In this document: positions 61,097 to 64,000 of the stretch, one piece after another
Layout: each line of letters opens with the position of its first letter
Numbering within the stretch: position 1 is the first letter of the stretch
Assembly (NCBI RefSeq): GCF_003116035.1
Contig: NZ_LGQW01000015.1
Coordinates: 5,530,789-5,594,788, forward strand
DNA: 64,000 bases
Direction: 5' to 3'
Source of the DNA: Azospirillum sp. TSH64
GTDB taxonomy: Bacteria; Pseudomonadota; Alphaproteobacteria; Azospirillales; Azospirillaceae
Translations under genes and position numbers: made by a program
Notes under the pieces: generated by a model
The model's database searches: none
Seen by the model: the letters and a program-made list of their open reading frames with translations, nothing else
What the model was told of the DNA's origin: nothing

Positions 61097-61987
61097 TCAA
61101 CGCCCCAGCTTCGCCCAGGCCGCCCAATCGTCGAGAGAGGTGCGGGCGGCCGCGACCAGGGCATCGGCAAAGGCTTCCTGCGCCCCGGCCTCCAAGGCCG
61201 GGGCGTCGCCATATCCGGCGCGCAGTCGCAGCCGCCGCAGCATGCCGCCCTCCTGCTGCACCACGCGCAGCCGGACCTTCTCGCCGAAGCGGCCGCGCAT
61301 GACGGAGCGGAGGTCGCCCAGCCCGTCGATCAGCCCAAGCGCCAGCGCCCGGCGCCCGGCCCAGAAGGCACCGGAGAACAACTCCTCCTCCGGCCCGGTC
61401 AGGCGGGTGCCGCGACGGGCCCGCACCATCGCCTTGAACGCCTCGTGCACGTCGGCCTGGAGGGCCTTCAGATGGGCGACCCCGTCCTCCCGTTCCGGCG
61501 AAAAGGGGTCGAGCAGCACCTTCTTGTCGCCGGCGGTGTAGAGGCGCCGTTCGATGCCGTGGCGCTCGATCAGCCCATGCAGCCCGAAGCCGGACGACAC
61601 CACGCCGATGGAGCCGACGATGGAGCTTTCGTCGGCCCAGATCTCGTCCGCCGCGCAGGCCAGCCAGTAGCCGCCCGAGGCGGCGGCATCCTCGCAGAAG
61701 GCGAAGACCGGCACCTTCTTCTCCTCGGCTAGATCGCGGATCCGCTTGGCGATCAGCGCCGACTGCACCGGCGACCCGCCCGGCGAGTTGACGACCAGCG
61801 CCACCGCCTTCTGGTCCTTGGGCGCGAAGGCGCGTTCCAGCAGCGGGGCGACGCCGGCCAGCGTCAGGCCGGAGCGCAAGGGGCCGCCCTGGCCGATGAC
61901 CCCGGTCAGGCGGACGACGGACACCAGCGGCCCGGCCTTGCGCCAGGGGCCGAAGGGGAGTTTGGCGAGGAGGGATTTCAGGCTCAT
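61097..61987 (-). CDS. S49-family serine peptidase (SppA/SohB-like)
   Basis: 296 residues. A single-domain signal-peptide peptidase type with catalytic Ser104 (AAASGGYW) and Lys156 (AGDKKVLLD), 52 residues apart as in Bacillus SppA. VVRLTGVIGQGG and VNSPGGSPVQSALI are conserved. It has no obvious membrane anchor, unlike most SohB. It probably degrades membrane-released peptides. Confidence 0.92.
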   Translation of the reverse strand: MSLKSLLAKLPFGPWRKAGPLVSVVRLTGVIGQGGPLRSGLTLAGVAPLLERAFAPKDQKAVALVVNSPGGSPVQSALIAKRIRDLAEEKKVPVFAFCEDAAASGGYWLACAADEIWADESSIVGSIGVVSSGFGLHGLIERHGIERRLYTAGDKKVLLDPFSPEREDGVAHLKALQADVHEAFKAMVRARRGTRLTGPEEELFSGAFWAGRRALALGLIDGLGDLRSVMRGRFGEKVRLRVVQQEGGMLRRLRLRAGYGDAPALEAGAQEAFADALVAAARTSLDDWAAWAKLGR

Positions 61988-62050
61988 GCCGGCAGAGATG
62001 GGATTGAAGTCTCCCGATTGAAAGGCGCAGGTCCTGTTAAATTGGCCCCG

Positions 62051-62833
62051 CTAAATCGGGAGCGCTTCCGCGTCGCGCAGCACCCGCTCCGCCTCCGGGC
62101 TATAGCCGCCTTCGGCCCTGTGCACCGTCAGGCCGGCGGTCAGGCGGGCCGGCGCCCTGCCGCCCTTGCGCGCGACCAGCAGCAGCCGCTTGGCCTCCAC
62201 CCCCGGCTTGGGCCACAGCGGCACCAGGACCAGGCTGCCGAAGCGGCCGCGCAGTGCCTGCAGGATGTCGTCGATCCGGTCGGCGCGGTGGACCATGGTC
62301 AGGGTGCCGCGCGGCTTCAGCATGCGGTTGGCGAAGCGCACCCAGTCGGCCAGTTGCGCCGTCCCTTCGACATTCGCGGCGGCCTTCCAGCCGTCGGGCG
62401 GGACGCTGGCGGCACCGGCCTTCAGATAGGGCGGGTTCATCATCACCCGGTCGAATCCGGCGCTGCCGAGCGCGTCCGGCGGTGCCAGCAGGTCGCCTTC
62501 CACCACCGTCACCCGCTCCGCGACACCGCTGAGCGTGGCATTGCGGCGGGCGAAGGCGCAGGCGTCGGCCCGCTGTTCCAGCCCCACAACAGACACACCC
62601 GGCACCCGGACGGCGAGGCAGAGTGCCGCAGCCCCGGTGCCGGTGCCGACATCCAGCACCCGCTCGCCGTCGCCGGCGGCGGTGATGGCGGCGAGGAAGA
62701 CCGGATCGATGGCCGCGCGATAGCCGCCGTCGGGCTGGAGCAGCCTGACCCGGCCGTTCAGCAGGAAATCCACGGGTAAAGCCACTGGCGCTTCGATGCT
62801 TTGTTCCGGAACCGGAAGGATCGTGTCGTTCAC
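62051..62833 (-). CDS. tRNA1(Val) A37 N6-methyltransferase-like
   Basis: 260 residues of the TrmN6 class I methyltransferase family. SAM-binding VLDVGTGTGAAALCLA and the N6-adenine type catalytic motif NPPY (MMNPPYLKAG) are present. E. coli TrmN6 methylates A37 of tRNA-Val, though the target here is inferred. The GTG start (62833) overlaps the DUF2007 stop as GTGA. Confidence 0.88.
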   Translation of the reverse strand: MNDTILPVPEQSIEAPVALPVDFLLNGRVRLLQPDGGYRAAIDPVFLAAITAAGDGERVLDVGTGTGAAALCLAVRVPGVSVVGLEQRADACAFARRNATLSGVAERVTVVEGDLLAPPDALGSAGFDRVMMNPPYLKAGAASVPPDGWKAAANVEGTAQLADWVRFANRMLKPRGTLTMVHRADRIDDILQALRGRFGSLVLVPLWPKPGVEAKRLLLVARKGGRAPARLTAGLTVHRAEGGYSPEAERVLRDAEALPI

Positions 62834-63036
62834 GCTTCGCCGGCCTCGCGCAGGATGCGGACGGCCTGTGCGGCGTCGTCCGTATCGACCATCAGCCGCC
62901 GCGGAATGGCACCGATCGATCCCTCAAGGATGCTGGTGTAGCTGTCCAGCACGATGGCCTCGATCCCGGCATCGGCAAGCAGGGCGACCAGCCAGGACAG
63001 GCGGACGGGATCGGTGGTGCGCAGCAGTTCGGTCAT
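62830..63036 (-). CDS. DUF2007-domain protein
   Basis: 68 residues: LLRTTDPVRLSWLVALLADAGIEAIVLD, then IPRRLMVDTDDAAQAVRILREAG, the pattern of the small DUF2007 (putative signal transducing) family. Coupled to the methyltransferase gene by a 4-bp overlap. It is divergent from the polyprenyl synthetase gene. Confidence 0.88.
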   Translation of the reverse strand: MTELLRTTDPVRLSWLVALLADAGIEAIVLDSYTSILEGSIGAIPRRLMVDTDDAAQAVRILREAGEA

Positions 63037-63153
63037 GGTTTCTCGAAAGGACGGGCGTCTCGAAATAACGGCCCCCTGCGGACTTGACCGAAGAGCCTAG
63101 GCCGTTATGCTCCCTAGCGCAAATTCTGGCGTCAATCATCCGTGGAGTCGACC

Positions 63154-64000
63154 TTGGCGGTCGTGACCAACTTCGAGCCGAAACGGCGCAAGTCTACCCC
63201 GCTCGACGACCTGACCGCTTTGGTGGCCGAGGACCTCAGCGCCGTCAACCAGATCATCCTCGACCGCATGCAGTCGCAGGTCGAGATGATTCCCCAGCTG
63301 GCCGGCTATCTGATCGCCGCCGGCGGCAAGCGCCTGCGTCCGGTGCTGACGCTGGCGGCCGCCAACCTGTGCGGCTACCAGGGCGAGCATCACCGGCTGC
63401 TGGCCGCGGTGGTGGAGTTCATCCACAGCGCGACCCTGCTGCACGACGACGTAGTCGACGAGAGCGACCTGCGCCGCGGCATGGCCTCGGCCAACGCGGT
63501 GTTCGGCAACAAGGCCAGCGTGCTGGTCGGCGATTTCCTGTTCTCCCGCGCCTTCGAGATGATGGTGGAGGTGCAGTCGCTCGACGTGCTGCGCATCCTG
63601 TCCGGTGCCTCCGCCATCATCGCCGAGGGCGAGGTGCTGCAGCTGCGCACCACCAACGACACCGAGACCAGCGAGCAGGCCTATCTCGAGGTCATCAAGG
63701 GCAAGACGGCGGAGCTGTTCGCCGCCGCCTGCCGCGTCGGCGCCGTCGTCGCCAACCGCCCGCAGGCGGAGGAGCTGGCGCTCTACGATTACGGCATGAA
63801 TCTCGGCATCGCCTTCCAGCTGGTCGACGACGTGCTGGATTATTCGGCCCTGCAGGCGAAGCTCGGCAAGACGGTCGGCGACGATTTCCGCGAGGGCAAG
63901 ATCACCCTGCCGGTGGTGCTGGCCTTCCGCCGCGGCAATGACGAGGAACGTGCCTTCTGGCGCCGGGTGATGGAGGAGCTGGACCAGAAGGACGGCGACC
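63154..64000 (+). CDS. Polyprenyl synthetase (octaprenyl/decaprenyl diphosphate synthase), partial
   Basis: Makes the isoprenoid tail of ubiquinone by chain elongation with isopentenyl diphosphate. The first aspartate-rich motif is DDVVD (D98-D102) and the second DDVLD (FQLVDDVLDYS), with GGKRLRP before. 282 codons lie in the window, and the end is cut by the window edge. TTG 63154 is the likely start (GGAG 6 nt upstream); GTG 63163 is an alternative. With coq7 it serves ubiquinone synthesis. Confidence 0.93.
   Translation, partial: MAVVTNFEPKRRKSTPLDDLTALVAEDLSAVNQIILDRMQSQVEMIPQLAGYLIAAGGKRLRPVLTLAAANLCGYQGEHHRLLAAVVEFIHSATLLHDDVVDESDLRRGMASANAVFGNKASVLVGDFLFSRAFEMMVEVQSLDVLRILSGASAIIAEGEVLQLRTTNDTETSEQAYLEVIKGKTAELFAAACRVGAVVANRPQAEELALYDYGMNLGIAFQLVDDVLDYSALQAKLGKTVGDDFREGKITLPVVLAFRRGNDEERAFWRRVMEELDQKDGD

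Overview
The window is chromosomal DNA from a GC-rich alphaproteobacterium. It most resembles Azospirillum and relatives in the Rhodospirillales. The basis is the very high GC content, a cbb3 oxidase operon under an FNR/FixK-type box, a PhyR general-stress regulator, a class I (archaeal-type) lysyl-tRNA synthetase, DUF2336 and DUF2007 proteins, a Coq7 plus long-chain polyprenyl synthase quinone pathway, and an mdh-sucC-sucD cluster. I see no transposase, integrase, prophage or CRISPR array. The three tRNA genes are intact, and the region reads as ordinary core chromosome.

Layout. 1-3472: ccoNOQP on the minus strand with a shared oxygen-responsive box. 3.5-9.2 kb: acetyltransferase-like and cupin genes, an rRNA methyltransferase, gluQ, an HNH nuclease, coq7 and dsbB. 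9.4-14.7 kb: two tRNA-Leu genes and one tRNA-Thr, a divergent AhpD-like/rhodanese pair, several very small genes, a CinA-type protein, sfsA and map. 14.8-20.5 kb: recQ, then ppiC-argJ-acetyltransferase-mutT on the minus strand. 21-28.4 kb: secA, mscL, a periplasmic-sensing GGDEF/EAL protein, an ArsR/SRPBCC pair and an SMR transporter. 28.6-39.4 kb: class I lysS, a small-RNA gene, two uncharacterised proteins, mdh-sucC-sucD, an IclR regulator, an RNA-rich gap and a quinone oxidoreductase. 39.5-46.4 kb: envelope genes (TPR-like secreted protein, BON lipoprotein, amidase), purU, phyR and a 0.9-kb gap holding probable non-coding RNAs. 46.5-57 kb: an acyl-CoA ligase, a ChbG/HpnK deacetylase, a DMT exporter and a complete dppABCDF peptide importer. 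57-64 kb: YajQ, small secreted proteins, an OxlT-like carrier, an S49 peptidase, a TrmN6-like methyltransferase, DUF2007 and the start of a polyprenyl synthetase.

The most interesting signal is non-coding. Three plus-strand intergenic sites (about 30.5, 38.1 and 46.2 kb) carry the motif TTCCTCCCT followed within 8-17 nt by a strong intrinsic terminator. The first has the full layout I associate with the alphaproteobacterial alpha-r8/MmgR small RNA: a 5' hairpin, unpaired UUUCCUCCCU, then a terminator with eight T. A further structured transcript of about 210 nt, with its own promoter and terminator, lies directly upstream of the third copy next to phyR. Other RNA-level structures are an 18-bp perfect hairpin between mdh and sucC, a 22-bp hairpin with strand-specific G-U pairs between ppiC and argJ, and a 16-bp hairpin in front of a 24-codon ORF.
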